Below, one piece after another: positions 29,475 through 39,398 of a stretch of 64,000 nucleotides of DNA; position 1 is the first letter of the stretch; each line of letters begins with the position of its first letter. The stretch covers positions 23,496 to 87,495 of the forward strand of contig KZ478071.1 of NCBI GenBank assembly GCA_002837195.1, written 5' to 3'. The notes under the pieces are model-generated. The model saw nothing but the letters and a program-made list of their open reading frames with translations. It searched no databases and had not been told where the DNA came from. This DNA is from Enterobacterales bacterium CwR94 (GTDB lineage: Bacteria > Pseudomonadota > Gammaproteobacteria > Enterobacterales > Enterobacteriaceae). A program made the position numbers and the translations under genes.

Positions 29475-30629
29475 ATGACGGAACAAAAAGAGTCCTCCGC
29501 CAAGGTTGATGAGACCCCTTCTGTGGTCACCGAATCCGGCAGTATTCATCAGACGCTACCAGCCGATGATCAAAAGAAACGGGGTTCTGGCCATGCGCTG
29601 AGCGTACTGGCTATCGTGATTGCTTTAGCGGTAGGTGCGGGTGTCTGGTTTAACAACCATCAGGAAAACCAGCAGCAAACTCAAGCGCGGGAAGCGCTGG
29701 CGGCGCAACTCAATACTCTGCAACAGCAGACGGGCAGTGAAAAGCAGTCTTTACTTCAACAATTGACTGCGCAGCAGCAGGCGTTGGAGAGCGCGAAGCG
29801 TGAACAAACTGCGCTGGCGAAAGAGCTTGATGAACTCAACCAGAAAGTCGCCACCATCTCTGGCAATGACTCTCGCACCTGGCTTTTAGCGCAAGCGGAT
29901 TATCTGGTGAAACTGGCAGGTCGCAAGCTGTGGAGCGACCAGGATGTCACCACCTCCGCCGCATTATTGAAAAGTGCCGACGCCAGTTTGGCTGACATGA
30001 ATGATCCCAGCCTGATCGAAGTCCGTCGCGCTTTAACGCAGGATATTGCCGATTTATCGGCGGTAAGCCAGGTTGATTACGATGGCATCATTTTACGCCT
30101 CAACCAACTCGCCAACGGCGTCGATAATCTGCGTCTTGCCGATAACGACAGCGATAATGCGCCAATGGACGCAGACAGCGGTGAGCTCAGTAGCTCGCTG
30201 GCCGAATGGCGTCAAAACCTGGTCAAAAGCTGGCACAAATTCATGGATGATTTCATCACCATCCGCCGCCGCGACAACACGGCTGAACCTTTGCTGGCCC
30301 CAAATCAAGATGTTTACTTGCGTGAAAATATTCGTTCTCGCCTGCTTATCGCCGCTCAAGCTGTACCGCGCCATCAAGACGAGATTTTCAAGCAATCCGT
30401 TGATACGGTCTCAACGTGGGTGCGCGCCTGGTATGACACCAATGACGCCGCTACCAAGGCTTTCCTGAGTCAGTTGGATGAGCTGAGCCAGCAGAGCATT
30501 TCCATGGATGTCCCGGAATCACTTACCAGCCAACCTTTGTTGGATAAACTGATGCAAACCCGCGTGCGTGGCATGCTGACGCAGCCAACGGAAAATTCGA
30601 CGCAGGCTCAGCCGCAGCAGGGAGAATAA
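29475..30629 (+). CDS. hemX: HemX, inner membrane protein of the haem operon
   Basis: This 384-residue bitopic protein has a short cytoplasmic N-terminus and one membrane helix (about 41-57, [18 protein letters not shown]). A glutamine-rich coiled coil (about 60-135) and a periplasmic domain follow. E. coli annotates it as an uroporphyrinogen-III methyltransferase-like protein, but it lacks an obvious SAM-binding methyltransferase motif, so that enzyme name is doubtful. It lies between hemD and hemY, 2 bp before hemY. Confidence 0.93.
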   Translation: MTEQKESSAKVDETPSVVTESGSIHQTLPADDQKKRGSGHALSVLAIVIALAVGAGVWFNNHQENQQQTQAREALAAQLNTLQQQTGSEKQSLLQQLTAQQQALESAKREQTALAKELDELNQKVATISGNDSRTWLLAQADYLVKLAGRKLWSDQDVTTSAALLKSADASLADMNDPSLIEVRRALTQDIADLSAVSQVDYDGIILRLNQLANGVDNLRLADNDSDNAPMDADSGELSSSLAEWRQNLVKSWHKFMDDFITIRRRDNTAEPLLAPNQDVYLRENIRSRLLIAAQAVPRHQDEIFKQSVDTVSTWVRAWYDTNDAATKAFLSQLDELSQQSISMDVPESLTSQPLLDKLMQTRVRGMLTQPTENSTQAQPQQGE

Positions 30630-30631
30630 GC

Positions 30632-31831
30632 ATGCTTAAAGTTTTCCTGCTTTTTCTGTTACTGATTGCCGGTATCGTCATCGGGCCGATGATCGCGGGT
30701 CATCAAGGCTATGTGCTCATTCAGACAGATAACTGGAATGTTGAGACCAGCGTGACCGGCCTGGCCATCATGCTGATCCTCAGCCTGATTGTGATTTTGC
30801 TCGTCGAGTGGCTACTGCGCCGACTCTTGCGCACCGGTGCGAAAACGCGGGGCTGGTTTAGCGGACGCAAACGCAATCGCGCACGTGCACAAACGCAACA
30901 AGCGCTCTTGAAGCTGGCTGAAGGCGACTACGGGCAAGTTGAGAAGCTACTGTCGCGCAACGCCGATCACGCAGAGCAACCGGTCGTTAACTATCTGTTG
31001 GCCGCAGAAGCCGCTCAACAACGTAACGATGAGATGCGTGCAAATCAGCATCTTGAGCGTGCTGCAGAGCTGGCTGGGAGTGACCAACTCCCCGTGGAGA
31101 TCACTCGCGTGCGCATACAGTTAGCGCGCAATGAAGACCACGCCGCGCGCCACGGTATCGATCGTTTATTGGAGATCGCACCGCGTCACCCAGAGGTACT
31201 GCGCCTGGCAGAGCAAGCCTATCTGCGCACAGGTGCCTGGAGTTCACTTCAGGATATCCTGCCTTCAATGGAAAAATCGCGCGTTAATGATGAAACACAC
31301 CGTGCAGGATTGCAGCAGCAAGCCTGGTTGGGTCTGATGAATCAAGCAATGGCCGATCAAGGCAGTGAAGGCCTAAAGCAATGGTGGGGCAATCAAAGCC
31401 GTAAAACACGTCACGACGTCGTGCTACAGGTGGGAATGATTGAGCATCTTATCGAATGTGATGATCATGAAATGGCACAGCAAATCCTGCTAGAGGGTTT
31501 GAAGCGTCAATATGATGAGCGTTTGATTCTCCTGATGCCGCGCTTGAAAACAGGCAATCCTGAGCAACTGGAAAAAGCCTTGCGACAGCAAATCAAACAA
31601 CATGGTGCGACACCTTTGTTGCACAGTACTTTGGGCCAGTTGTTGATGAAACACGGTGAATGGCAACAAGCCAGTGATGCCTTCCGTGAGGCATTGAAGC
31701 AGCGTCCAGACGCATTTGATTACGCCTGGCTCGCTGATGCATTAGATCGCGAACACAAGCCTGAAGAAGCCGCGCAAATGCGTCGTGAAGGCCTGCTGTT
31801 AACGTTAAAAAATACGCCTGCTCAAAGTTAG
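30632..31831 (+). CDS. hemY: HemY, TPR-containing inner membrane protein
   Basis: This 399-residue protein has two N-terminal membrane helices (about 1-20 and 40-62) and a TPR-rich cytoplasmic or periplasmic remainder, including a clear repeat near the C-terminus (PLLHSTLGQLLMKHGEWQQA). It is not the protoporphyrinogen oxidase called HemY in Gram-positives. It completes hemCDXY and is convergent with the sRNA GlmZ. Confidence 0.93.
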   Translation: MLKVFLLFLLLIAGIVIGPMIAGHQGYVLIQTDNWNVETSVTGLAIMLILSLIVILLVEWLLRRLLRTGAKTRGWFSGRKRNRARAQTQQALLKLAEGDYGQVEKLLSRNADHAEQPVVNYLLAAEAAQQRNDEMRANQHLERAAELAGSDQLPVEITRVRIQLARNEDHAARHGIDRLLEIAPRHPEVLRLAEQAYLRTGAWSSLQDILPSMEKSRVNDETHRAGLQQQAWLGLMNQAMADQGSEGLKQWWGNQSRKTRHDVVLQVGMIEHLIECDDHEMAQQILLEGLKRQYDERLILLMPRLKTGNPEQLEKALRQQIKQHGATPLLHSTLGQLLMKHGEWQQASDAFREALKQRPDAFDYAWLADALDREHKPEEAAQMRREGLLLTLKNTPAQS

Positions 31832-31847
31832 TCCTTTCTATCACAGT

Positions 31848-31869
31848 CCTCACCGCCTCAGGTGAGGGC
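31848..31869 (+). terminator. Hairpin after hemY
   Basis: CCTCACC (31848-31854) pairs with GGTGAGG (31861-31867) 17 bp after the hemY stop, followed by a modest T-rich stretch (GCTTGTTCT). Confidence 0.6.
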
Positions 31870-31889
31870 TTGTTCTCTGAATAACGCCC

Positions 31890-32091
31890 AAAAAAAACAC
31901 CTGCCGCAAGCGACAGGTGCAAGATCAGGTCGTTTAAGACAACCGAGTGATGTCTGACTCAACGGTTTGTCCGGGATTCCAATATTAACAATGTAATAAT
32001 GGATAGCTGGACAGCAGACATCGTAAATGGCTCTGCATCATTCCCGGGTTTATGAGGCCGAAGCGAACATAAGAATGGAATGAGCATCTAC
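31890..32091 (-). ncRNA. glmZ: GlmZ small RNA
   Basis: GlmZ base-pairs with the glmS leader through Hfq and is cleaved by RNase E with RapZ, so it sets glucosamine-6-phosphate synthase levels. The minus strand from 32091 begins GTAGATGCTCATTCC and contains TTATGTTCGC and CCTCATAAAC, which match the 5' arm of E. coli GlmZ. The 3' end is a stem around CACCTG/CAGGTG with eight T (31890-31897). The predicted length of about 202 nt fits the 207-nt E. coli form. Position downstream of hemY is conserved; the E. coli neighbour aslA is absent. Confidence 0.93.
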
Positions 32092-32103
32092 AGTGCTTAG
32101 TAT

Positions 32104-32120
32104 TGCAGATCACGTGCCAG
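32104..32120 (-). promoter_or_regulatory. Sigma-54 promoter of glmZ
   Basis: On the minus strand CTGGCACGTGATCTGCA has the invariant GG and GC separated by 10 bases. Initiation would fall near 32093, two bases from the expected GlmZ 5' end. GlmY and GlmZ are known to be driven by sigma-54 with GlmR in many enterobacteria. No good GlmR half-site pair of the right spacing was found. Confidence 0.8.
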
Positions 32121-32357
32121 ATTGATATTTAGCGCCAAAATAAATTGCATCTCATTAATTATAAAGGAAATTAATTTACGCCAATCAGCCGTTTTTGTCC
32201 TTTGTGTCGCCAATGACATGTACAGGCGTATCAGTTAAGCGACAACTTGATTAAGTGTTGGCAAAGCACTGAAAAATTAATAAGTTAGATGTCTCCCCAC
32301 AACGACAAAGCGTCTCTTAGCCAGTGCAGAACATATTTTGTACGTGAGTTAACGACC

Positions 32358-32415
32358 GACGAAAAAAAACCTGTCACAAGGACAGGTTTTCTAAATTTGG
32401 TCGGCGAGAGAGGAT
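32358..32415 (-). repeat. Copy 1 of a 58-bp duplication: terminator plus tRNA-Pro 3' end
   Basis: This segment repeats 32517-32574 with only a CT/TC difference. It holds a terminator stem AACCTGTC/GACAGGTT with a run of eight T on the minus strand, and the last 18 nt of tRNA-Pro including CCA. The tRNA body is missing, so it is a 3'-end duplicate placed 159 bp beyond the functional copy. Confidence 0.9.
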
Positions 32416-32506
32416 GACGACTTAGAACGTCGCCCTGCGGGCCGTTGCTACGCAACGTTGTCTCGCTCCGCTCGACTCAAACCTCCTGCGGAGGTTCTCA
32501 TCCTCT
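32409..32506. repeat. 98-bp palindromic element between the duplicated terminators
   Basis: AGAGGATGA (32409-32417) and TCATCCTCT (32498-32506) are perfect 9-bp inverted ends. Inside lie smaller stems such as AACCTCC-TGC-GGAGGTT and GTTGC-TAC-GCAAC. The layout recalls the tRNA-derived spacer repeats of E. coli tyrT. It carries no coding frame. Confidence 0.7.
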
Positions 32507-32516
32507 GTTGGCTACA

Positions 32517-32556
32517 GACGAAAAAAAACCTGTCACAAGGACAGGTTTTTCAAATT
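32517..32556 (-). terminator. Terminator of the Arg-His-Leu-Pro tRNA transcript
   Basis: The minus strand has AACCTGTC-CTTGT-GACAGGTT followed by eight T, directly after tRNA-Pro. A second, identical terminator lies 159 bp further on. Confidence 0.85.
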
Positions 32557-32633
32557 TGGTCGGCGAGAGAGGATTCGAACCTCCGACCCACTGGTCCCAA
32601 ACCAGTTGCGCTACCAAGCTGCGCTACTCGCCG
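32557..32633 (-). tRNA. proM: tRNA-Pro (anticodon UGG)
   Basis: This 77-nt cloverleaf has encoded CCA, anticodon TGG within CTGGTTTGGGACCAG, and acceptor CGGCGAG pairing with CTCGCCG. It closely matches E. coli proM. It is the last tRNA of the four-gene transcript and its 3' end is duplicated downstream. Confidence 0.97.
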
Positions 32634-32656
32634 AAATACTGCTTTTTTGATTTTGT

Positions 32657-32743
32657 TGGTGCGAGGGGGGGGACTTGAACCCCCACGTCCGTAAGAACAC
32701 TAACACCTGAAGCTAGCGCGTCTACCAATTCCGCCACCTTCGC
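32657..32743 (-). tRNA. leuT: tRNA-Leu (anticodon CAG)
   Basis: This 87-nt class II tRNA has a long variable arm, anticodon CAG, encoded CCA and acceptor GCGAAGG/CCTCGC-type pairing. It matches E. coli leuT in position and sequence. Confidence 0.97.
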
Positions 32744-32756
32744 ATGCCACAAAATC

Positions 32757-32833
32757 TGGGGTGGCTAATGGGACTCGAACCCACGACAACTGGAATCACA
32801 ATCCAGGGCTCTACCAACTGAGCTATAGCCACC
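32757..32833 (-). tRNA. hisR: tRNA-His (anticodon GUG)
   Basis: This 77-nt tRNA includes the extra 5' G expected for histidine (GGTGGCT), anticodon GTG and encoded CCA. It matches E. coli hisR. Confidence 0.97.
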
Positions 32834-32896
32834 ATCGTACTGCTTACTTCTACTAACGCGGTATACCTACCACCGCAGCTCTTGCGCACAAACATA

Positions 32897-32973
<77 letters not shown>

Positions 32974-32994
32974 TTAGCGCCGTTGCGGATGCGA

Positions 32995-33023
32995 ATACTA
33001 CGGGCTACAGCTTTAGCTGTCCA
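32995..33023 (-). promoter_or_regulatory. Promoter of the tRNA cluster
   Basis: The minus strand has TGGACA (33018-33023), a 17-bp spacer and TAGTAT (32995-33000), about 20 bp before tRNA-Arg. A GC-rich segment follows, as expected for stringent stable-RNA promoters. The wecG end lies 118 bp upstream; E. coli yifK is absent here. Confidence 0.65.
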
Positions 33024-33140
33024 GTCCTTTTTTTTAAAAAAGGATCTGTTTGCTTACGCTTTGTGCACCGCATCCACAAATGCTCTGTTTTCAAACACAA
33101 GCTAACGATATATGTCGATATTTTGTACTAATCGTTGACC

Positions 33141-33878
33141 TTAAAGATCACCCCGTATGTGATAGCCAAGATACTTCAGCAAGCGCAACTGACGCTTTAA
33201 GCGAGTGGGCTGTGAGAGCAGTCGATAGAGCCATTCCAGCCCTAATTTCTGCCACAGCTGAGGTGCGCGTTTCACATGCCCCGTAAAAACATCGTACGTT
33301 CCCCCTACGCCCATATACAGCGCTTGTGGGTAGTGGGCTTTACAGTCACGCATCAATAACTCTTGCTTTGGGCTTCCCATAGCAACAGTCACCATTTTGG
33401 CCCCGCTGGCAGCAATGCGTGTCAGTAAGGCTTCACGCTGTTCTGCATTGAAATACCCATCCTGAAAACCAACGATGTTCACTTGCCACTGGCTACGCAG
33501 TTTTTGCATCGTCTGATTAAGCACTTCGGGTTTACCACCCACCAAAAATACCGGCGTTCCCTCTTGCCCGGCTCGCGCCATAAGACCTTCCCACAGATCA
33601 GCACCAGGGATCCGCGTAACCAGAGCATGCGGATATTTTTTGCGGATCGAACGCACCAGACTAATGCCATCCGGATATTTGTACTCTGCCTCATCAACCA
33701 GCGCACGTACCTCGGCATTACTCTCAACCGTTAAGACCTTTTCGGCATTCATCGCCACTAAAGTGCCCACTTTGAGCGTGTTATCCGCATACAAATAATC
33801 AATAAACTGCGACTGGCTATTAAAGCCATACAGCGAGATGCCGCGAATGCGATAGAGCGGCACCGATGTCGAATTCAT
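33141..33878 (-). CDS. wecG: UDP-ManNAcA transferase WecG
   Basis: WecG adds N-acetylmannosaminuronic acid to GlcNAc-PP-undecaprenol (lipid I to lipid II of ECA) on the cytoplasmic face. The 245-residue GT26 (WecG/TagA/CpsF) protein has the [16 protein letters not shown] motif and [13 protein letters not shown] near residues 163-205. It is the last gene of the wec operon, 9 bp after wzyE, with the tRNA cluster following. Confidence 0.96.
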   Translation of the reverse strand: MNSTSVPLYRIRGISLYGFNSQSQFIDYLYADNTLKVGTLVAMNAEKVLTVESNAEVRALVDEAEYKYPDGISLVRSIRKKYPHALVTRIPGADLWEGLMARAGQEGTPVFLVGGKPEVLNQTMQKLRSQWQVNIVGFQDGYFNAEQREALLTRIAASGAKMVTVAMGSPKQELLMRDCKAHYPQALYMGVGGTYDVFTGHVKRAPQLWQKLGLEWLYRLLSQPTRLKRQLRLLKYLGYHIRGDL

Positions 33879-33887
33879 AGTTGTTCC

Positions 33888-35234
33888 TTAAGGCACCGGC
33901 GGCAGCATTTTTGTGTTGGAACGCAAACGGATAACACCCGCATGATCTAACAACCAAAACACCAGTTTTGCTATGAAAATACACAGCGCATAAATAATCG
34001 CAAAGAATACAACGCGAGAAGCAAAGGCATCCACACCCTCTCTGGCCAGCACGATCAAATTGAACACCGCGCCAAAACAAAAGGCCTGCAAAATCGCTCC
34101 TTTATAGCGATTGGGTTCATCACGCCCTAACTGATAGAGCCAATCAAACCACTTGATGATCATGCCTACGCCGACTGCGCCAATCGGGATAAACCACACA
34201 CCACCCATAATGATCAGAGAGCCAATCAGCGTAGGTGAAATAGCCAAACCGGAATGGTTATTCAAAACTTCCCACGTAAAGTAGTTGGCACTGTTCAAAA
34301 TAGCGCTGGGCCGGTCTGGCCACAGCCAACCGGGGATGAAAACATAAAAATCACGTGCGATGGGTGCCAGCCCCTGGAACGCAATTTTGTCGTAGTTTTG
34401 CAGCAACAGCGCTAAATTTTCCCACGGCGAGAAGGTATCTCGCGTGAGATAGAGGAAGGTATAAAACGCTTCAGAGCCTGCGACATCAAGGTTATAGCGG
34501 CGCAGCGCTAACCAAAACATACCCACAATGCTGAACACTCCCGCACTGCCTAGCATCCAAAGCGTAATCCACCCACGACTGATGCCAATAAACAAAAACA
34601 GCGCGAAAGCAATGATGATGTTAGCCCGTGTTCCTCCCACAATCGCGTAGGTCATTAGACCAAACGTGACGCAACTGATCAGGAAAAACATCCAGCGGCG
34701 CATGTCCGGACGCAGGAAATACACCACCAACATGGCAGGAATGAAGAAGTAGAAAAACCGCTTTAACGCAACGCCAGAGACGTCACTGGAGAAGATTTGG
34801 TTATAGGCTGTAAGACGAAACAGCAGAAAACCGTTATGCATAAAGAAGATGCTTACGGTGCCGAGTGCAATCGCTAACAAAAGCAGCCAACTCAAGTGGG
34901 TTTCGACACGATTCATACCAAATCGCGGTCGCGCCTGCGTTGTCCGTCGTGAGATCAACCGAGTTCGGTAGCTGACATAATAGATTGCATAAAATGCAGT
35001 CGCTGCCAGCAGTGCCTGCAACAGATACTCAGGCGGCACAACGCTGACGTTGAAATTAAAGACCAAAATGCTGGTCAGCGGAAAACCAAAATAAAAGGTC
35101 AGGACAAACAGCAAGGAAAACAGCAGATGGAAATTAAATCTCACACGGCGGAAATCCCGCCATGTGAGCGTCAAAATAAAGCCGACGGATACCAGCCACA
35201 CCAACAGCAGGCCAAGAAAAGCAGAGAGGCTCAT
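33888..35234 (-). CDS. wzyE: ECA polymerase WzyE
   Basis: WzyE polymerises ECA trisaccharide repeat units on the periplasmic side, with chain length set by WzzE. The 448-residue protein is strongly hydrophobic with about 11-12 helices and keeps the family stretch [20 protein letters not shown]. Length is close to 450 in E. coli. It follows wecF after 2 bp. Confidence 0.96.
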   Translation of the reverse strand: MSLSAFLGLLLVWLVSVGFILTLTWRDFRRVRFNFHLLFSLLFVLTFYFGFPLTSILVFNFNVSVVPPEYLLQALLAATAFYAIYYVSYRTRLISRRTTQARPRFGMNRVETHLSWLLLLAIALGTVSIFFMHNGFLLFRLTAYNQIFSSDVSGVALKRFFYFFIPAMLVVYFLRPDMRRWMFFLISCVTFGLMTYAIVGGTRANIIIAFALFLFIGISRGWITLWMLGSAGVFSIVGMFWLALRRYNLDVAGSEAFYTFLYLTRDTFSPWENLALLLQNYDKIAFQGLAPIARDFYVFIPGWLWPDRPSAILNSANYFTWEVLNNHSGLAISPTLIGSLIIMGGVWFIPIGAVGVGMIIKWFDWLYQLGRDEPNRYKGAILQAFCFGAVFNLIVLAREGVDAFASRVVFFAIIYALCIFIAKLVFWLLDHAGVIRLRSNTKMLPPVP

Positions 35235-35236
35235 CT

Positions 35237-36298
35237 TTATTTACTCTCCTCGTCACCCAATGCCTGTTGCCAGCCTTGGATAAAACCAGGATCAAAAAAG
35301 GCAATGTCTTGCTTGTTTAAGTGGGTCATCTGGCGTTTCGCTTCCTCTAACAACGCGGGTGTTAATGCATCATCGCTGAATAAAACCGGAACGTGCTGTT
35401 CAGCGAGATCTTGCCAGAACGGGTTTTTCCGACTCAGCACAAAGGGCACATTGGCTTGAATCAGTAGACACAGTGTGCCAATGCCCTGTTGTCGTTCAAA
35501 GATGAAATAACCCGCGTCACACTGACCAATAAGCTGTAAATAAGCATCAAAATCGAGTCTGTCCGTGAGCAGTTGAACATTGTCAGCGGAAAACCGTTCT
35601 AATGCCGCAGCACGAACTTCTGCGATGTAAGTCTGGTTATTGTCAGGATACCCCATTGGTATGACCAAATTTACTTGATGACCAAAAGACTGGTAAATAC
35701 GCTCAATGGCATCAATGTGTCGATTACTGCGATCCCCTGAGTTACCCACTAAAAAGGTCAACATCGCGCGATTTTGTTGGATGGGGAGTGCCCAATCAGT
35801 CGTCATTCGCGTAGGGAAGTAAATCAGCTGACTGGGTACGCGTGGAAAGCGCTGATGATAATGATGAAGATCACCGCGAGTGGCGAACACCTTTGCCACA
35901 CGACCTTGTGCAATACGGCGTAAGAGATAAAACAGGCGAAATTTCAGGCTTCGCGAGTCCTCGTACAGGTCTGCGCCCCACACATGCCAGTAAGCCTGAT
36001 TGCGGCGAATTTTGCCCGCTAATAACGCCAGCCAAATCCAGGCATTGAATTGACCATGGAAGAAGAAGGTCTGTGCGCGATCGGCCGCACGAGCAATAAC
36101 CGCCTGCGCCAGCGATTTCTTATCGGCATAGATTTCAATTGTCAGTGCGTCAAAACCTGCAAATTGCTCGGCATCACGCGCAACCACCATAAATTGGCGG
36201 GCAGACCGCGCAGGAGCGGCTTCAGACAATACCTGATTAAAAAAGCGCAGCACCGTAAGATTGTGATGCGGTAAATCTGAACCGAGAACATGAATCAC
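35237..36298 (-). CDS. wecF: Fuc4NAc transferase WecF
   Basis: WecF adds 4-acetamido-4,6-dideoxygalactose to lipid II, making lipid III, the complete ECA unit. The 353-residue GT56 protein starts at GTG 36298 ([13 protein letters not shown]), which overlaps the wzxE TGA as GTGA and aligns with E. coli WecF; an ATG at 36340 would add 14 unconserved residues. The conserved [13 protein letters not shown] and [13 protein letters not shown] motifs are present. Confidence 0.94.
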   Translation of the reverse strand: MIHVLGSDLPHHNLTVLRFFNQVLSEAAPARSARQFMVVARDAEQFAGFDALTIEIYADKKSLAQAVIARAADRAQTFFFHGQFNAWIWLALLAGKIRRNQAYWHVWGADLYEDSRSLKFRLFYLLRRIAQGRVAKVFATRGDLHHYHQRFPRVPSQLIYFPTRMTTDWALPIQQNRAMLTFLVGNSGDRSNRHIDAIERIYQSFGHQVNLVIPMGYPDNNQTYIAEVRAAALERFSADNVQLLTDRLDFDAYLQLIGQCDAGYFIFERQQGIGTLCLLIQANVPFVLSRKNPFWQDLAEQHVPVLFSDDALTPALLEEAKRQMTHLNKQDIAFFDPGFIQGWQQALGDEESK

Positions 36299-37554
36299 GC
36301 GTGAGTTGCTCGTCGTAAGTAGATGATAAAACCCAGGCAACAGAGGATAAACCAGACCATGTAGGTCATCATATAGGCTTGCGCCGCACCTTCCGCACCC
36401 TGCGCTGGGATAAGCCAGCGTGAAAAACCCGTTAGCAGAACAAACTGCGAAATTTCCGTCAAGAGATAAAGGCGTAATGCGGCTTTAGCGATAATCAAAT
36501 AGCCAAATACATAGCATCCGACTTTCAGCACATCTCCCGTTAACTGCCAGACAAACAGGTCGCGCATACCGTGAAAAGCATCGGAGAAGAGCAGCCAGAT
36601 CGCCACATCTCTCAGTAACCATACGCTAAAACTGACCGCGATAACGGCAGGCATGACAAAACGGAAAGCCTTAAACATCTCACGGCGGATATCCGCTGTG
36701 TGTTGTAGACGCGCCAGTGTAGGTAGCAACCACACGCTAAAGGTGGCCGTGATAAATTGCAGATAAGCATCAGAAATCGTTGTTACAGCCTGCCATAAAC
36801 CCACCTGCTGCCAGCTATATTGCACAGCCAGTAGATTACGCATCATCATCCAGGCGACAGGTAAAGTGACCGCCGTCATCAACGCCATCAGAGTATATTT
36901 GCTCAGGCTTCGCGCGAATTCTGGCTGCCAACGGGGCTTAAACCATTTTAAGGTGAATCCTTCTCGGCGCGCTAATAGCCAAACCGCGGGCAGAAGCGTT
37001 AATGCGGGCACCAGTGCCAAACCGATTAATGCCCCCGCGTATCCCCCTGCGAAATAACACAAGGTATATGCTGCAACGCCAATCAGACTGCCGCCAATCA
37101 CAGAGAGCGCATTGCCTCGCGCATCACGATACCCTTTCAACACCGCGAGCGTCAGATTTGCCCACGCAATTCCCATTTGCAAAAAGGCAACGCCGCGAAT
37201 CACGTTCTGATAACGTTCATGACCAAACAAAGCGTGGCTGATGGGTGCAGCAGCCAATAAAAAGACCAGTGCGACAGCCAGTGAAGAAATCAAGACAATG
37301 GTGGCTGCGGTGCCGGTCACCTGCTGTAAACGCTGAGGATCTTGTTGATGCTCAGAGACAAACTTAGTGATGCCATTGAAGATGCCCGCACCCGCCAAAA
37401 CACCCAGCACCGTCAGTAATTGCCGGTAATTCCCCGCCTGACCAACGCCCTCAGGGCCAAAGCTGACCGCCAACAGTTTGATGACTACCAGTCCGGCAAT
37501 AATCTTGACCAATGTAGAGCTGGCCGTCCAAATCGATGCTTTAGCCAGTGACAT
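36295..37554 (-). CDS. wzxE: ECA lipid III flippase WzxE
   Basis: WzxE moves undecaprenyl-linked ECA trisaccharide across the inner membrane. The 419-residue MOP-family protein has about 12 helices and begins [18 protein letters not shown], as in E. coli. The ATG overlaps the wecE stop by one base (TAATG type) and its stop overlaps the wecF GTG, so the three are coupled. Confidence 0.95.
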   Translation of the reverse strand: MSLAKASIWTASSTLVKIIAGLVVIKLLAVSFGPEGVGQAGNYRQLLTVLGVLAGAGIFNGITKFVSEHQQDPQRLQQVTGTAATIVLISSLAVALVFLLAAAPISHALFGHERYQNVIRGVAFLQMGIAWANLTLAVLKGYRDARGNALSVIGGSLIGVAAYTLCYFAGGYAGALIGLALVPALTLLPAVWLLARREGFTLKWFKPRWQPEFARSLSKYTLMALMTAVTLPVAWMMMRNLLAVQYSWQQVGLWQAVTTISDAYLQFITATFSVWLLPTLARLQHTADIRREMFKAFRFVMPAVIAVSFSVWLLRDVAIWLLFSDAFHGMRDLFVWQLTGDVLKVGCYVFGYLIIAKAALRLYLLTEISQFVLLTGFSRWLIPAQGAEGAAQAYMMTYMVWFILCCLGFIIYLRRATHA

Positions 37555-38684
37555 TAGCCAAAAAAGCTCCGTAATGACGCAATCACGGTGCTTTGATTGT
37601 TGCTGGATAAGTTGTAGAACAGCGGCAAGCGTAATAAGCGCTCACTGTGAGAAGTGGTCACGCGATCTTCGCCATGGAAAGCACCAAATTGCAAACCCGC
37701 AGGGGAACTGTGCAGTGGTATGTAGTGGAACACCGCCAGAATTTCCGCCTCTTTTAACCAGCTAATGAGGCGGGCCCGCGTGGCTTCATCCCGCAGTTTG
37801 AGATAGAACATATGGGCATTATGTTCGCACTCATCAGGGATGACAGGCAGTTCAATCTCCCCGCGCTCGGCGATGGGTTGTAATGCAGTATAGTAACACT
37901 GCCACAGATGTAAGCGCTGCTGATTCACCGCTTCGGCCGCTTCTAATTGCGCCCAGAGATAGGCGGCTTGCAGATCTGCCATTAAATAGCTTGAACCGAT
38001 ATCACGCCAGGTATATTTATCAACCTGCCCACGGAAGAACTGGCTACGATTTGTTCCCTTCTCACGAATCACTTCAGCACGTTCAACCAGGGCCGCATCA
38101 TTAATTAACGTTGCGCCACCTTCACCACCCGCCGTGTAATTCTTGGTTTCATGGAAGCTAAAGCACCCAATATGGCCAATAGTGCCTAATGCTTTGCCCT
38201 TGTAACGCGACATGACGCCCTGCGCGGCATCTTCTATGACATACAAATTATATTTGCGTGCCAGTGCCATGATGGTGTCCATTTCACAGGCAACGCCTGC
38301 GTAATGCACTGGGACAATCGCTCGCGTTTTATCGGTGATAGCCGCTTCAATTAAGCGTTCATCAAGGTTGAGCGTGTCGGGTCGCACATCAACAAAGACA
38401 ATTTTGGCACCGCGTAAGACAAAGGCATTGGCCGTGGAGACAAAGGTATAGCTGGGCATGATCACTTCATCACCCGGCTGGATATTGATCAGTATCGCTG
38501 CCATCTCCAGCGACGCCGTGCAAGATGGCGTGAGCAAGACCTTCAGGCTACCAAAACGCTGTTCCATCCATTGCTGGCAGCGACGCGTATAACCGCCGTC
38601 GCCACAGAGTTTGCCGCTGTTCATCGCGGATTGCATATATTCCAGCTCGCTGCCTACGACGGGCGGCGCATTAAATGGGATCAT
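37554..38684 (-). CDS. wecE: dTDP-4-amino-4,6-dideoxygalactose transaminase WecE
   Basis: WecE is a PLP enzyme of the DegT/DnrJ/EryC1 family that aminates dTDP-4-keto-6-deoxyglucose in Fuc4NAc synthesis. The 376-residue protein has the PLP lysine K181 in FSFHETKNYTAGGEGG. Its sugar substrate is normally made by RffH and RffG, whose genes are missing from this cluster. It lies 5 bp after wecD. Confidence 0.96.
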   Translation of the reverse strand: MIPFNAPPVVGSELEYMQSAMNSGKLCGDGGYTRRCQQWMEQRFGSLKVLLTPSCTASLEMAAILINIQPGDEVIMPSYTFVSTANAFVLRGAKIVFVDVRPDTLNLDERLIEAAITDKTRAIVPVHYAGVACEMDTIMALARKYNLYVIEDAAQGVMSRYKGKALGTIGHIGCFSFHETKNYTAGGEGGATLINDAALVERAEVIREKGTNRSQFFRGQVDKYTWRDIGSSYLMADLQAAYLWAQLEAAEAVNQQRLHLWQCYYTALQPIAERGEIELPVIPDECEHNAHMFYLKLRDEATRARLISWLKEAEILAVFHYIPLHSSPAGLQFGAFHGEDRVTTSHSERLLRLPLFYNLSSNNQSTVIASLRSFFG

Positions 38685-38689
38685 GATAG

Positions 38690-39379
38690 TTACCTGTATA
38701 GCCAGTAAGACGTGCGCTCTAACGAGGCACCACAGCGTAAATAGAGGCGAAGGGCCGGCAAATTAGCCAGTTGGGTGGCAACACGCAGTGTTTTCAAACG
38801 CCGGGCCCGACACCAATCCTGTGCTGCAATCATGAGCTTTAGCCCTATCCCCTTGCCCTGGTGTGCAGGCAAAGTTGCCAGTAAGCCAATTCGAGCTTCA
38901 TCTTGAGCAATTTCGCGAAGAGAGACAAACCCCTGAATTTCATTTTGCGGCCCAACGGCCAACAAACAGAGGTGATCGAAACTGCCTTTCACCGCATTTT
39001 CGATCCACTGCGCATAAAATCGCGCACTGTCGTGCTCGGCAAACCACGGCGCCCGAAAGCGGCTATGAGAAAAAGCCTCGCTGGCTGCTATTCGCAGCGC
39101 GGGAATATGCTCCGCTCGCGCGATACGCACGCCTGTGGGGCGCTCGCCAGCGTCAATGCGCAACAGTAAATCTGCTTCGCCTTCCACGAGGCGAAACCCC
39201 ATCGCGCACAACGCATCAATATCGGAGGTTTGCTGAGCATCCAGTTTTGCCTGAACAACATCAAAGTGTTGCATCTGTTCATCGTCAAGCAACTGCGGCT
39301 GGTTGAAATCCAACAATCCACTGCGTAGACCGAAGAAGTGACTCTCCCATTCCAGTGCTTTGATTCCGGCATTAATCAT
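38690..39379 (-). CDS. wecD: dTDP-fucosamine acetyltransferase WecD (RffC)
   Basis: WecD N-acetylates dTDP-Fuc4N using acetyl-CoA. The 229-residue protein has a C-terminal GNAT domain with the acetyl-CoA loop LPAHQGKGIGLKLM. The ATG at 39379 (MINAGIKALEWESHFFG) matches the E. coli start; a longer frame to 39571 runs through the wecC 3' end and is rejected. It begins 19 bp after wecC, exactly where E. coli has rffG and rffH. Confidence 0.93.
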   Translation of the reverse strand: MINAGIKALEWESHFFGLRSGLLDFNQPQLLDDEQMQHFDVVQAKLDAQQTSDIDALCAMGFRLVEGEADLLLRIDAGERPTGVRIARAEHIPALRIAASEAFSHSRFRAPWFAEHDSARFYAQWIENAVKGSFDHLCLLAVGPQNEIQGFVSLREIAQDEARIGLLATLPAHQGKGIGLKLMIAAQDWCRARRLKTLRVATQLANLPALRLYLRCGASLERTSYWLYR

Positions 39380-39398
39380 ACTGCGCCACCTCTGGTGT

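Noticed and set aside
32186..32306. GlmR sites of the form TGTC-N12-GACA upstream of glmZ
   Set aside because: TGTC and GACA pairs occur but with spacings of 6, 10 or 15, so none was called.
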